Of a DNA stretch of 29,848 nucleotides, positions 1 through 6,972 are shown piece by piece. The number at the start of each line of letters is the position of its first letter. The first letter of the stretch is position 1. Origin of the DNA: DATLNM01 sp035536775 (GTDB lineage Bacteria; Actinomycetota; CADDZG01; WHSQ01); NCBI GenBank assembly GCA_035536775.1, contig DATLNM010000031.1, positions 1 to 29,848 of the forward strand, read 5' to 3'. The notes under the pieces are model-generated. The model made no database searches, was not told where the DNA came from, and saw nothing but the letters and a program-made list of their open reading frames with translations. The position numbers and the translations under genes are program-made.

Positions 1-441
1 GGTGTAGTCCACGAAGAACCCGATGTGGGCTCTCCACAGCGACAGGAACTGCTTGGCTCCGGCGTCGCCGTAGACCGAACCGACCGCCTCGGACAGTGCG
101 ACGGAGTTGTCGTCGAGTGCGGTGACGGCTGCCTGCACCGTCGGGTCCTCGAGGTTGCCACCGGCGCCGACCGCCGTGTAGATCGCGATACCGGCAAGGT
201 ACTCGTGACCGTCCAGCAGCGAAGTGAGGTCACGGGTCAGCGTCGCGGCCTGGGTGTCGACCGTGGGGACGTCGACAGCTTCTTCGACGTCGTCCATGTC
301 GGGATCGACGTTTGCATCTGCGGCTGCGGCTTCGATCTTGTCCGAAGCCTGATCTGTGTTCCCGGAAGCGCATGCTCCTCCGAGTAGTGCGAACAGCATC
401 GCTGCTGCGAGTGACCTGAGCATCCAACTCTTCCTGATCAA
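1..441 (-). CDS. Secreted lipoprotein, unknown function (C-terminus outside window)
   Basis: The minus strand is open from a TTG at 441 to the window edge, so the C-terminus is missing. The TTG start is preferred because an AAAGGAAC ribosome-binding site lies about five bases upstream and because it adds a basic n-region (MIRKSW). An in-frame ATG at 423 is the alternative. The protein has a short hydrophobic signal segment ending in the lipobox LGGAC, so it is expected to be lipid-anchored outside the membrane. The mature part begins with an acidic, Asp/Ala-rich linker and continues into a helical region with the sequence LWRAHIGFFVDYT. I do not recognise the family with confidence; this helical segment recalls small four-helix lipoproteins of soil bacteria. 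It lies downstream of the cupredoxin lipoprotein on the same strand (93 bases), so the two may be co-transcribed. Confidence 0.75.
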   Translation of the reverse strand, partial: MIRKSWMLRSLAAAMLFALLGGACASGNTDQASDKIEAAAADANVDPDMDDVEEAVDVPTVDTQAATLTRDLTSLLDGHEYLAGIAIYTAVGAGGNLEDPTVQAAVTALDDNSVALSEAVGSVYGDAGAKQFLSLWRAHIGFFVDYT

Positions 442-469
442 TGCAGTTCCTTTCTGTTGCGATTTATCT

Positions 470-486
470 GAAGCGGCTCTCGCTTC
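470..486. other. Small hairpin between two lipoprotein genes
   Basis: GAAGCG and CGCTTC form a perfect 6-bp stem around a 5-base loop, between the cupredoxin stop and the start of the downstream lipoprotein on the minus strand. There is no T-tract after the stem on either strand, so it is a weak terminator candidate and could equally be an mRNA processing or attenuation element. Confidence 0.3.
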
Positions 487-534
487 GGGGGGATGTACGA
501 CGAGGTCGGCCGATGCGGATTGGTCGAACTGAGA

Positions 535-957
535 TCAGCTGACGATGACCTTTCCGGTCATCGAGGAGTGCACGGTGCAGTAATACGCGTATGTGCCGGG
601 GTCGTCGAAAGTGAAGCCGAAGGAGGCTCCAGCATCGGGGAGGTCACCGTCGAACAGCCCGTCGGGCGAGGCCTCTTTCTCCTCGCCGAGGCCGGGCACG
701 CCTTTGTCTCCGGGAGTGCCTGATGTGACGGTGTGGTGGACACCTTCGTCACGGTTCGTCCAGATGACCTCGGTTCCGGCGTCGATCTCGATGGGATCGG
801 TCGCGAAGGAGATGTTGACGACGTCGACAGCCTCTCCGGTCGATCCGGACGCAACTGAGGCGCTCGAGCTCGGCTCGCTACAGGCGGCCGCCCCCAACGC
901 GATGGATGCGGCCATCACGAGCACCGCTGGACGCTTGAACCTGCTGGTTTGAGACAT
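535..957 (-). CDS. Plastocyanin-like cupredoxin lipoprotein
   Basis: This is a 140-residue blue-copper-type protein. An n-region with KR is followed by a hydrophobic segment and the lipobox LGAAAC, with Cys26 as the lipidation site, and then by a Ser-rich linker. The cupredoxin fold spans about residues 45-140. The likely type-1 copper ligands are visible: His74 (in GVHHTV), Cys127 and His130 (in YYCTVH) and Met133 (in SSMTG). This order matches plastocyanins and amicyanin-like proteins, which carry single electrons outside the membrane. The start is ATG at 957, preceded by AAGGGAAA. The partner oxidoreductase is not adjacent; the next gene on the strand is a lipoprotein of unknown role. The family call is firm and the redox partner is unknown. 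Confidence 0.92.
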   Translation of the reverse strand: MSQTSRFKRPAVLVMAASIALGAAACSEPSSSASVASGSTGEAVDVVNISFATDPIEIDAGTEVIWTNRDEGVHHTVTSGTPGDKGVPGLGEEKEASPDGLFDGDLPDAGASFGFTFDDPGTYAYYCTVHSSMTGKVIVS

Positions 958-969
958 GCGCTTTCCCTT

Positions 970-984
970 CTCGTCGGTGACGAG
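970..984. promoter_or_regulatory. Inverted repeat in the divergent promoter region
   Basis: CTCGTC-GGT-GACGAG is a perfect 6-bp inverted repeat just upstream of the cupredoxin start on the minus strand. It lies in the short divergent region shared with the membrane protein gene. It could be an operator or a 5' leader hairpin. No regulator gene is adjacent to favour either reading. Confidence 0.3.
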
Positions 985-1056
985 TACGGGAGCGTGTTCG
1001 GATAGGGGTCAGGTTGTGGATTGCGTCCGCGACCGGGGCTGCGATCGAGGTGGACT

Positions 1057-1482
1057 GTGACTGACTGGAAGGGCCCGGCGCTTTGGTTCTTATGGGGCGC
1101 CCTGATGGGCTTCGGGTTCCTTGGCGTTTTGTCGATCGGGTTGCCGTTCCTCATCGTCGGTGTACTGCTGCTGTTCCCCTTATCGAAGGGGGGTCGACCC
1201 GGGGCGTGGATGGCCCTCGTAGGCGCGGCGACGCCGTGGTTCGCGTTCGCCCTCGAGGGCTATCTAAGTCCGGACTGCATCGATGGGATGTCAACGATCA
1301 GTCCTTCGGGTGATGAACAGTTCACTTGTCGTGCGATGGCATCACCGGACGAGTTCATGCCGTTCCTAATCGCGTCGTCGATCGGGTCGGCGATCGGAGT
1401 AGCGATGTTTATTGGCTCATTACGTCTCCGACCACCCCGAGGACCTGCGGTTGCAAGTGATGGTCTCGAGAATGAAGAATGA
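1057..1482 (+). CDS. Small multi-pass membrane protein, unknown function
   Basis: The reading frame opens with a TTG at 1021. A GTG at 1057 is better supported because GAGGTGG precedes it by four bases, and it gives a 141-residue protein starting MTDWKG. It has a long hydrophobic N-terminal stretch (two helices, about residues 6-42), a third helix near WMALVGAATPWF and a fourth near the C-terminus (FLIASSIGSAIG). Between the third and fourth helices is a polar loop with two cysteines (PDCIDG and FTCRAM) that could form a disulfide on the outside. The tail is charged. I do not recognise the family. The next gene starts six bases after the stop, so the two are probably co-translated. Confidence 0.7.
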   Translation: MTDWKGPALWFLWGALMGFGFLGVLSIGLPFLIVGVLLLFPLSKGGRPGAWMALVGAATPWFAFALEGYLSPDCIDGMSTISPSGDEQFTCRAMASPDEFMPFLIASSIGSAIGVAMFIGSLRLRPPRGPAVASDGLENEE

Positions 1483-1488
1483 GCTCCT

Positions 1489-1974
1489 ATGGATAAGAAC
1501 GGCCTGGCTCTGGAACCAGTGATCAAGAGGGTGCAGGTGGGGCGCTCGATCGACGATGCGTTCTTCCTCTTCACGCGCGATATGGGTTCGTGGTGGCCTT
1601 TAGAGACTCACTCGATCGCGGTCGACACGCATGAGCGAAAGGTCGTCGCCAAAGGGATCATCTTTGACCCAAATGCCGGAGGGCACATCTACGAGTCGAT
1701 GTCCGACGGCACACACGCGACCTGGGGAGAGGTCCTGGTGTGGGAACCGCCGGACCGTGTTGCTTTCACGTGGAAGCCGAACCTTTCTGACGGTCCGCAC
1801 ACCAAGATCGAGGTTCGCTTCACCATCGTCGCGGGCGGGACCGAGGTCGAGCTCGAGCACCGTGGCTGGGAGCATTTCGGCGACGACGCGGCTGCGCGTC
1901 GAAAGGACTACGACGCAGGTTGGCCCGGGGTCCTGAAGATGTTCGCCGACGCTGCCGACCACCGCAGGGCTTGA
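1489..1974 (+). CDS. SRPBCC/AHSA1-domain protein (activator-of-Hsp90-ATPase-like)
   Basis: This is a 161-residue soluble protein with the START-like helix-grip fold of the AHSA1 branch of SRPBCC. Diagnostic segments are the N-terminal VQVGRSIDDAFFLFT, the WW motif (GSWWPLETHSI), the strand ATWGEVLVWEPPDRVAFTW, the strand TKIEVRFTIVAGGTEVELEHRGWEHF, and a C-terminal helix ending GWPGVLKMFADAA. Members bind hydrophobic ligands in a central cavity, and many bacterial ones have no known substrate. It has no clear ribosome-binding site and sits six bases after the preceding stop, which suggests translational coupling. The family is certain and the ligand unknown. Confidence 0.88.
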   Translation: MDKNGLALEPVIKRVQVGRSIDDAFFLFTRDMGSWWPLETHSIAVDTHERKVVAKGIIFDPNAGGHIYESMSDGTHATWGEVLVWEPPDRVAFTWKPNLSDGPHTKIEVRFTIVAGGTEVELEHRGWEHFGDDAAARRKDYDAGWPGVLKMFADAADHRRA

Positions 1975-2115
1975 CCCGCAGCGACCTACGGCCGCGTAGC
2001 TGCAGCTGGGGACGCTCAACCAACTTGACGCTCGTTCACCGCAGACAGAGTTGGGGCTAGCCCCTACGCAAATTCCGGGCGTTCCCTGATGTTCGGGGGC
2101 ACCGCTTTGACGAGA

Positions 2116-2147
2116 CTGCTCCTAACGATCCGCAACGAAAGGAGCAG
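2116..2147 (+). promoter_or_regulatory. Hairpin that sequesters a Shine-Dalgarno sequence
   Basis: CTGCTCCT at 2116-2123 is the exact reverse complement of AGGAGCAG at 2140-2147, with a 16-base loop. The right arm contains the AAGGAG ribosome-binding site of the 60-residue protein starting at 2151. Folding would hide this site, so translation could depend on opening the stem, for example by temperature, a ligand, a small RNA or an upstream ribosome. The pairing is seen directly and the regulatory role is inference. Confidence 0.5.
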
Positions 2148-2150
2148 GAC

Positions 2151-2333
2151 ATGTCGGCCATCGCACAAGAGCTCGGACGCATAGAGGTTGTCGCCACCAG
2201 GCCCAGGCGGACAACCCGTCTCTTCCGTCGCATCGGTGGATTCCTCGAAGCCGAGGCACGCCGCTCCCGCGATCACTACGCCCTGGCGATGATGCCCACC
2301 GCAACGGGCCGCGAGACGGGAGCGCGCTGCTAG
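2151..2333 (+). CDS. Small basic protein, unknown function
   Basis: This is a 60-residue open frame with a strong ribosome-binding site (AAGGAG, about six bases before the ATG). The middle is very basic (RPRRTTRLFRRIGGF), followed by an amphipathic helix with EAEARRSRDHYALAMM. It has no signal peptide or membrane helix. I recognise no family. The strong ribosome-binding site and the perfect hairpin around it argue for a real gene. It is unlikely to be a random frame, although high-GC DNA produces many short open frames. Confidence 0.55.
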   Translation: MSAIAQELGRIEVVATRPRRTTRLFRRIGGFLEAEARRSRDHYALAMMPTATGRETGARC

Positions 2334-2350
2334 CGGAGCGCTAACAAATA

Positions 2351-2374
2351 GGTGCTGGCACCGAGGCGCCTCGG
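2351..2374. promoter_or_regulatory. Two abutting palindromes upstream of a histidine kinase gene
   Basis: GGTGC-TG-GCACC (2351-2362) runs into the perfect 14-bp palindrome CCGAGGCGCCTCGG (2361-2374). If transcription starts at the ATG at 2399, the second palindrome lies at about -38 to -25 and covers the -35 region, a typical operator position. The adjacent response regulator is a natural candidate for autoregulation, but that is inference. Confidence 0.4.
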
Positions 2375-2386
2375 GGAGGGGGATGT

Positions 2387-2392
2387 CAGAAT
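2387..2392 (+). promoter_or_regulatory. Candidate leaderless -10 box (CAGAAT)
   Basis: CAGAAT matches two of the three conserved positions of TANNNT and ends six bases before the ATG of the kinase gene. That gene has no ribosome-binding site at a usable distance. The geometry fits a leaderless transcript starting on the A of the start codon. Confidence 0.35.
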
Positions 2393-2398
2393 CCCGCC

Positions 2399-4093
2399 AT
2401 GCCAGCCCCTAGGGCGCCCGCGGTCCGCGTGCTTATCGCCATCGTTCTGGGTGTCTCAGGGATAGCGATGGCGGCGTTCGTGGCGTGGATCCATCAGAAC
2501 GCTTTCCCGAACACTCCTGTCCAGCTCGCGCTGAAACTCATCGGGATCCTGACCTTTCTGGGTGCGGGGCTCGCGGCGACCGCGCGGCACCCTGAGAGCA
2601 GAACCGGACCCTTGATGATCGGGAGTGCGTTCGCGTTCGTGGCGATCGAGATCCAAGCCCACCCGAGTCCAGCGCTCCAGTACGCCGGCAACTGGCTCGG
2701 CGGCATGCCCCACGTCTTGTTGGCGCATCTGATCCTCACATATCCGACGGGACGTTTCTCGTCGAGAAGAGACAAGGTCGTCGTCACCAGCGCATACATC
2801 CTCGTCGTCGGTCTGGGGTTTCTCTTCAACCACTTCCCGTATGTGACATGGCTACTCAGTGCGGGAGTGGTGTTGACGTTCGTCGTGGTGCTCCTCGGTT
2901 TCGAGAGGTGGGCGCGGGCCAAAGGTGCCCTTCGTCGAGCCCTTCGTCCGCTTCCCTTCGCGAGCTTGGTGTTCGCTGCCGCCGGATTCAGGAACGCGGT
3001 GGTCGTGTTCTTCTTCGTCTCGGGCAACGACTTGGTCCGCTGGATCGAGGCCTCATCGTGGGTGCTCGGCATCGCTACACCCCTCGTCCCGATCACCTTC
3101 CTCTACGGCTTCGCGCAGACTCGAAGGGCGCGCGGCGCCTTGGGAGACCTCGTGGTTCAGCTCGATTCGCTCCCGGAGACCGAGCACTTGCAGGAAGCAC
3201 TCGCCCGCGCGCTGCGCGACCCATCTGTCCGGCTCGGCTATTGGTCGAGGGAAACCCAGACTTACGTCGACGCCGAAGGACATGCCGTGCAGTTGCCTCA
3301 TCCCTCAGATACAAAGCGTGCGTTCACGAGCATTGAGCACATGGAGGAGCCCCTCGCCGTGGTGGTTCACGATGTGGCCCTCATCGGAGAGCACGAGTTG
3401 GTTGAGGCAGCGGTCGCGGCAGCGCGCCTAGCCCTTGTCAACGAGCGCCTTCAAGCGGAAGTGCGCGCCCAACTCGAGGAGACTCGCGCGTCTCGAGCGC
3501 GCATCGTCGACGCCACTGATGCAGAGAGAAGGCGGTTGGAACGCGACCTCCACGACGGGGCGCAACAACGTTTGGTCAGCGTCAGCCTCGCGCTTCGGAT
3601 GCTGCAACGGAAGGCTGAGCGTGAAGGCATCCCTCTCTCGAATGAGCTGGGGAACGCCGCGGACGATCTTCGAGCCGCGATCGACGAACTTCGAGACCTG
3701 GCCCAAGGGATCCATCCGCCGATCCTGACCGAGGAGGGTTTGGTGCCTGCGATTGACTCTCTGGTAGAGCGCGCTCCATTTCCCGTTCGGGTCGAGATGC
3801 CTGACGACCGCCTGCCCTCTTCGATTGAAGCCACCATCTATTTCACCGTTGCGGAGACTCTGACGAACGCCGCGAAGCATTCGAGAGCCAAGCGCGCTGA
3901 GGTCATGATGCAGCGAACCAATGGGTGGTTAGACCTGGAGGTCTGGGATGACGGCATCGGCGGAGCGCTCGTCGAGGCCGGCTCGGGCCTTGGCGGATTG
4001 GCGGATCGTGTCGCCGCGGTGTCGGGAACGATGACGGTCGACAGCCCACCGGGTGGCGGGACCAAAGTGAGTGTGAGGCTGCCGTGCGAGTGA
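2399..4093 (+). CDS. Membrane sensor histidine kinase, NarL/HisKA_3 type
   Basis: This is a 564-residue kinase. About seven or eight hydrophobic helices fill residues 10-240, followed by a GAF-like or linker region (about 245-345) and a coiled coil (about 345-372). The HisKA_3 dimerisation box has phospho-acceptor His385 in RDLHDGAQQRL. A GHKL ATPase domain (about 470-563) has the N-box ETLTNAAKHS, the G1 box WDDGIGGA and the G2 region GSGLGGLADRV. It should autophosphorylate on His in response to an unknown membrane or extracellular signal and pass phosphate to the response regulator, whose gene overlaps its 3' end by ten bases. The start is ATG at 2399, without a clear ribosome-binding site but with a leaderless-type -10 box. 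No other start gives a better N-terminus. Confidence 0.93.
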   Translation: MPAPRAPAVRVLIAIVLGVSGIAMAAFVAWIHQNAFPNTPVQLALKLIGILTFLGAGLAATARHPESRTGPLMIGSAFAFVAIEIQAHPSPALQYAGNWLGGMPHVLLAHLILTYPTGRFSSRRDKVVVTSAYILVVGLGFLFNHFPYVTWLLSAGVVLTFVVVLLGFERWARAKGALRRALRPLPFASLVFAAAGFRNAVVVFFFVSGNDLVRWIEASSWVLGIATPLVPITFLYGFAQTRRARGALGDLVVQLDSLPETEHLQEALARALRDPSVRLGYWSRETQTYVDAEGHAVQLPHPSDTKRAFTSIEHMEEPLAVVVHDVALIGEHELVEAAVAAARLALVNERLQAEVRAQLEETRASRARIVDATDAERRRLERDLHDGAQQRLVSVSLALRMLQRKAEREGIPLSNELGNAADDLRAAIDELRDLAQGIHPPILTEEGLVPAIDSLVERAPFPVRVEMPDDRLPSSIEATIYFTVAETLTNAAKHSRAKRAEVMMQRTNGWLDLEVWDDGIGGALVEAGSGLGGLADRVAAVSGTMTVDSPPGGGTKVSVRLPCE

Positions 4094-4740
4094 TCATCGC
4101 CGACGACTCATTGTTGTTCAGAGAGGGCGTCGCCCGCATCCTCGAGGAGGATGGGTTCGAGGTCGTAGCCCAGTCGCCCGATGCCGCGCAGGTTCCCGCT
4201 CTTGTGATGAGTCACCATCCGACCGTGGTCGTCACTGACATCCGTATGCCGCCGACGAACACAACCGAGGGCCTCGAGCTCGCGCTCGAGCTCCGTCGTA
4301 CTCACCCCGAGGTCGGCGTCCTCGTTCTGTCACACCATGTCGAGACGCATTACGCGATGCAGCTCCTTGGGGACGATCCGTCGGGGATCGGTTACCTCCT
4401 GAAGGACAGGATTGACGACCTCGACGAGTTCTCCTCGGCGGTGCGCCGCGTCGCATCGGGCGGCTCGGTCATAGACCCCCTGATCGTGACGCGTCTTATG
4501 GGACGCAAGCGCGAGCAGGATCCGTTGGAAAAGCTCTCCGCGCGCGAGAAGGAAGTCCTGGCGCTGATGGCTGAGGGCCGTTCCAATCAGGCGATCGCCG
4601 CCAGTCTGTTCCTTGCGGAGAAGACGGTTCAAGCTCACGTCGCAAATATCCTGCAGAAGCTCGGCTTACACCCCGACGCCGACGATCACCGACGCATCCT
4701 GGCCGTGTTGACCTACCTCAGGTCGCTCGGACGGTCGTAG
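4084..4740 (+). CDS. LuxR/NarL-family response regulator
   Basis: This 218-residue regulator starts at a GTG inside the 3' end of the kinase gene (ten-base overlap, translational coupling). The receiver domain covers about residues 1-125, with acidic pair Asp7/Asp8, phospho-acceptor Asp52 (VVVTDIRMPP) and the conserved Lys in YLLKDR. The C-terminal HTH of the LuxR type (about 150-205) contains LSAREKEVLALMAEG and the recognition-helix region EKTVQAHVANILQKLGL. It is expected to be phosphorylated by the upstream kinase and to bind DNA as a dimer. The paired palindromes before the kinase gene are a possible target. It ends ten bases from the convergent gamma-glutamyltranspeptidase gene. Confidence 0.95.
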   Translation: MRVIIADDSLLFREGVARILEEDGFEVVAQSPDAAQVPALVMSHHPTVVVTDIRMPPTNTTEGLELALELRRTHPEVGVLVLSHHVETHYAMQLLGDDPSGIGYLLKDRIDDLDEFSSAVRRVASGGSVIDPLIVTRLMGRKREQDPLEKLSAREKEVLALMAEGRSNQAIAASLFLAEKTVQAHVANILQKLGLHPDADDHRRILAVLTYLRSLGRS

Positions 4741-4750
4741 CTAACACAAC

Positions 4751-6544
4751 CTAATTCTGCGCAGCGGACCCCCACTCACCACGGGGGTCCGAAACCGCCT
4801 CTACTCGCCCTTCGTCGGTGATGCCTGCGGCCTGAAGTTGGGGCCACGGGTGGTACTCCTCGTCGCAATCAGACGGTCCCGCCCATTGCAGGTCGAATGC
4901 ACAGTATGCAAAGTTGACCGGGTGGCCGCGATCGGCCAGTTCGATTAGTTCCGTCGGCGCCAGTCGCGGCCATTCGACGCAGAGGGCGGGCGGGCAGCTT
5001 GCCTCAACGCGTTCGGCGTCGAGAGCATGCGCGATGTCGAGGTCGAAATCGACGACGTTGATGATTGCCTGGACCACGCCCGCGATGATCAGCGAGCCCC
5101 CCGCGGCACCCGTTACGAGGAGCGGGCGGTCGTCGTGTACGACGATGGTAGGACTCATCGACGAGCGCGGCCTCTTGTTGCCTGCGGGTGCATTGGGTGT
5201 TCCCTCGGCGCCGAAGTCATCGAGCTGGCTGTTCAGGACGAAGCCGGTGCCCGGCGCGATCACGGCACTACCGAACTCGACCTCCACGCTGCACGTCACC
5301 GAGACCGCGTTCCCGGCCGCGTCGATCACCGACACGTGTGTCGTCTGCCCCGGAACGGCGGCAACAGGAGCGCTCGGGTCTTCCGCTTCACCTCCGGCGG
5401 GATACGAGTCCTTCGCCTCGCTGGTGATCTCGGCGCGGCGCTGCGCCGCATACGTCTTGCTCGTCAGCATCTCGACGGGGATCGATACGTGGTCGGGGTC
5501 GCCGAGATATGCCTCTCGATCGGCGAATGCCATCTTTTGAGTCTCCGTTACGTAGTGGAGGTGGTCCGCCGACGAATGACCCATCCCAGCGAGGTCGTAA
5601 CCCTCCAAGAGGTTCAGCATCTCGAGTGTGGCAACGCCGCCCGACGTCGGCGGCGGCATAGTGATGACGTCGTGGCCGCGGTACGTTCCGATCAGAGGGG
5701 CACGCCACACGGCCTTATACGCGTGAAGGTCGGCGAGGGCCATGAAGCCCCGATCCCCCTCGTATGTGCCCGACGCCTCCATGTCGGCGGCGATCGCGGC
5801 GGCGATCGATCCCCGATAGAACGCCCTGGGGCCACCTTGCGCGATGAGCGCGAGCGAGTCGGCGTAATCGGACAGGACAAGGATTTCGCCCGGCAGATAG
5901 GGCCTGCTGCCGCCGACCAGGAACGTTTCGGCGGTCTCCGGGAACAGCTTCATGCGGTCCGCGTGGTTCGAGATCCCCAGCGACAGGTCCGGTGACACCG
6001 GAAATCCGTTGCGAGCCAGGTCCTCGGCTGGGCCTATGACATCGCTCAGCTTCATCGTTCCGAACCTCTTCAACGCTGCCGCAATGCCGGCGACGACGCC
6101 CGGGACCCCGACCCGGTTATGCCCGGTATCCGACTGATAACGACCTCCTTCAGGGACGCCGCCGGAATGTTCATGTGCGGCCGGGGATTCCTCGCGAAAG
6201 TCGAGCGCGGCCGCGGTTCCATCCGCCCCGCGATAGAGAAGGAAACCGCCCCCGCCGATCCCGCACAACTCGGGCCGCACAACTCCAACGGCGAAGATCG
6301 TCGCCGCGGCCGCGTCAATGGCATTGCCGCCGGCATCGAGGATCTCCAGCCCGGCCGCCGCGGCCAGTGGGCTGACGCTCGCGACAACCCCGCCGTCGCC
6401 TGATACCGCCGACCGGAACCTTGTCCCTTCAGCCGCTGCGGCAGGCGATGCCACGACCAGCGTCGATGCCACGACCAACGTCGATAGGAGAAGCGCCGTC
6501 GCTGCCCTCGATCCCAACCTTCTGAGCCATCCCAGCCGTGCCAT
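4751..6544 (-). CDS. ggt: Exported gamma-glutamyltranspeptidase
   Basis: This 597-residue Ntn-hydrolase precursor cleaves gamma-glutamyl bonds of glutathione and related amides and transfers or hydrolyses the glutamyl group outside the membrane. A signal peptide (about 1-37) ends in ASPAAAA. Family landmarks are GGNAIDAAAA near residue 72, GIGGGGFLLY near 95, FREESP near 116, PPPTSGGVATLEMLNLLEGYD near 297 and the autoprocessing site GQTTHVSVID. Thr401 is the expected new N-terminus of the small subunit and the nucleophile. Substrate-site segments downstream include LNSQLDDF and SSMSPTIV, and then GAAGGSLI where most members have GSPGGS. The start has AAGGAGG five bases upstream. The length is normal for the family. 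The signal peptide contains a tandem duplication of six residues. It converges on the preceding regulator gene and diverges from the MASE1 kinase. Confidence 0.95.
   Translation of the reverse strand: MARLGWLRRLGSRAATALLLSTLVVASTLVVASPAAAAEGTRFRSAVSGDGGVVASVSPLAAAAGLEILDAGGNAIDAAAATIFAVGVVRPELCGIGGGGFLLYRGADGTAAALDFREESPAAHEHSGGVPEGGRYQSDTGHNRVGVPGVVAGIAAALKRFGTMKLSDVIGPAEDLARNGFPVSPDLSLGISNHADRMKLFPETAETFLVGGSRPYLPGEILVLSDYADSLALIAQGGPRAFYRGSIAAAIAADMEASGTYEGDRGFMALADLHAYKAVWRAPLIGTYRGHDVITMPPPTSGGVATLEMLNLLEGYDLAGMGHSSADHLHYVTETQKMAFADREAYLGDPDHVSIPVEMLTSKTYAAQRRAEITSEAKDSYPAGGEAEDPSAPVAAVPGQTTHVSVIDAAGNAVSVTCSVEVEFGSAVIAPGTGFVLNSQLDDFGAEGTPNAPAGNKRPRSSMSPTIVVHDDRPLLVTGAAGGSLIIAGVVQAIINVVDFDLDIAHALDAERVEASCPPALCVEWPRLAPTELIELADRGHPVNFAYCAFDLQWAGPSDCDEEYHPWPQLQAAGITDEGRVEAVSDPRGEWGSAAQN
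4765..4791. terminator. Hairpin at a convergent gene junction (possible terminator)
   Basis: CGGACCCCC and GGGGGTCCG form a perfect 9-bp stem with a nine-base loop. It lies 25 bases after the stop of the response regulator and inside the last codons of the gamma-glutamyltranspeptidase gene. There is no T-tract on either side, so intrinsic termination is uncertain. Its position at a convergent junction fits a transcription stop or mRNA 3'-end stabiliser. Confidence 0.35.
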
Positions 6545-6576
6545 CGCCGCCTCCTTGGTGGACCTACTTCGCGACG

Positions 6577-6639
6577 TGTCACGCTAGGTGTCCCCGATAG
6601 CGTTTCCATCAGTGACAGCACCCATCCCTCATGGGTGCT
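6577..6639. promoter_or_regulatory. Palindromes in the divergent region between ggt and a kinase gene
   Basis: This lies in the 428-base gap 6545-6972. AGCACCCAT (6617-6625) and ATGGGTGCT (6631-6639) form a perfect 9-bp inverted repeat with a five-base spacer. Just upstream, TGTCAC (6577-6582) and GTGACA (6612-6617) form a second inverted pair that encloses a third, CGCTA (6582-6586) with TAGCG (6598-6602). The spacing of the 9-bp repeat suits a dimeric DNA-binding protein acting on either divergent gene. The remaining 330 bases of the gap have no convincing gene. They are open in the kinase frame but lack the features of a domain. Confidence 0.45.
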
Positions 6640-6972
6640 AATACCTAGAGCTCGATGGCGCCTGATGTCGTCCCTGCGGGCCACAATGGTCGACCGGTCC
6701 TGGCCGCCGACAACTCTGATCGCGCCGCAGCTGCGCGACGACCCGCGGAACGCAATCCCGACGAACTATCGGAACGCGCGCAACCTTCTCTTCAAGGGAG
6801 GTTGGAGCTATCCTTTGTAGAGACCGTGGCACAACTGCGGGGATCGGGCGGCTTCAATTTGATGTACGGACTTGGGCGACTAAGGCGGCGAGGTGTGGCA
6901 CAGGCGGGCGGGGGCCACGGTGTTCAGTTCGTTGCCGAGGCGGAGATCTCGAGGCCTCGGCGAGGGGGCGAC

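Noticed and set aside
2383..2412. A nine-codon leader frame (MSESRHASP) overlapping the first kinase start
   Set aside because: The ribosome-binding site is too close to the ATG, and a leaderless start for the kinase explains the region more simply.
5027..5995. A 322-codon open frame on the plus strand opposite gamma-glutamyltranspeptidase
   Set aside because: It is antisense to a clearly recognised enzyme gene, is Arg/His/Gly-rich with no domain, and reflects the lack of stops in high-GC DNA.
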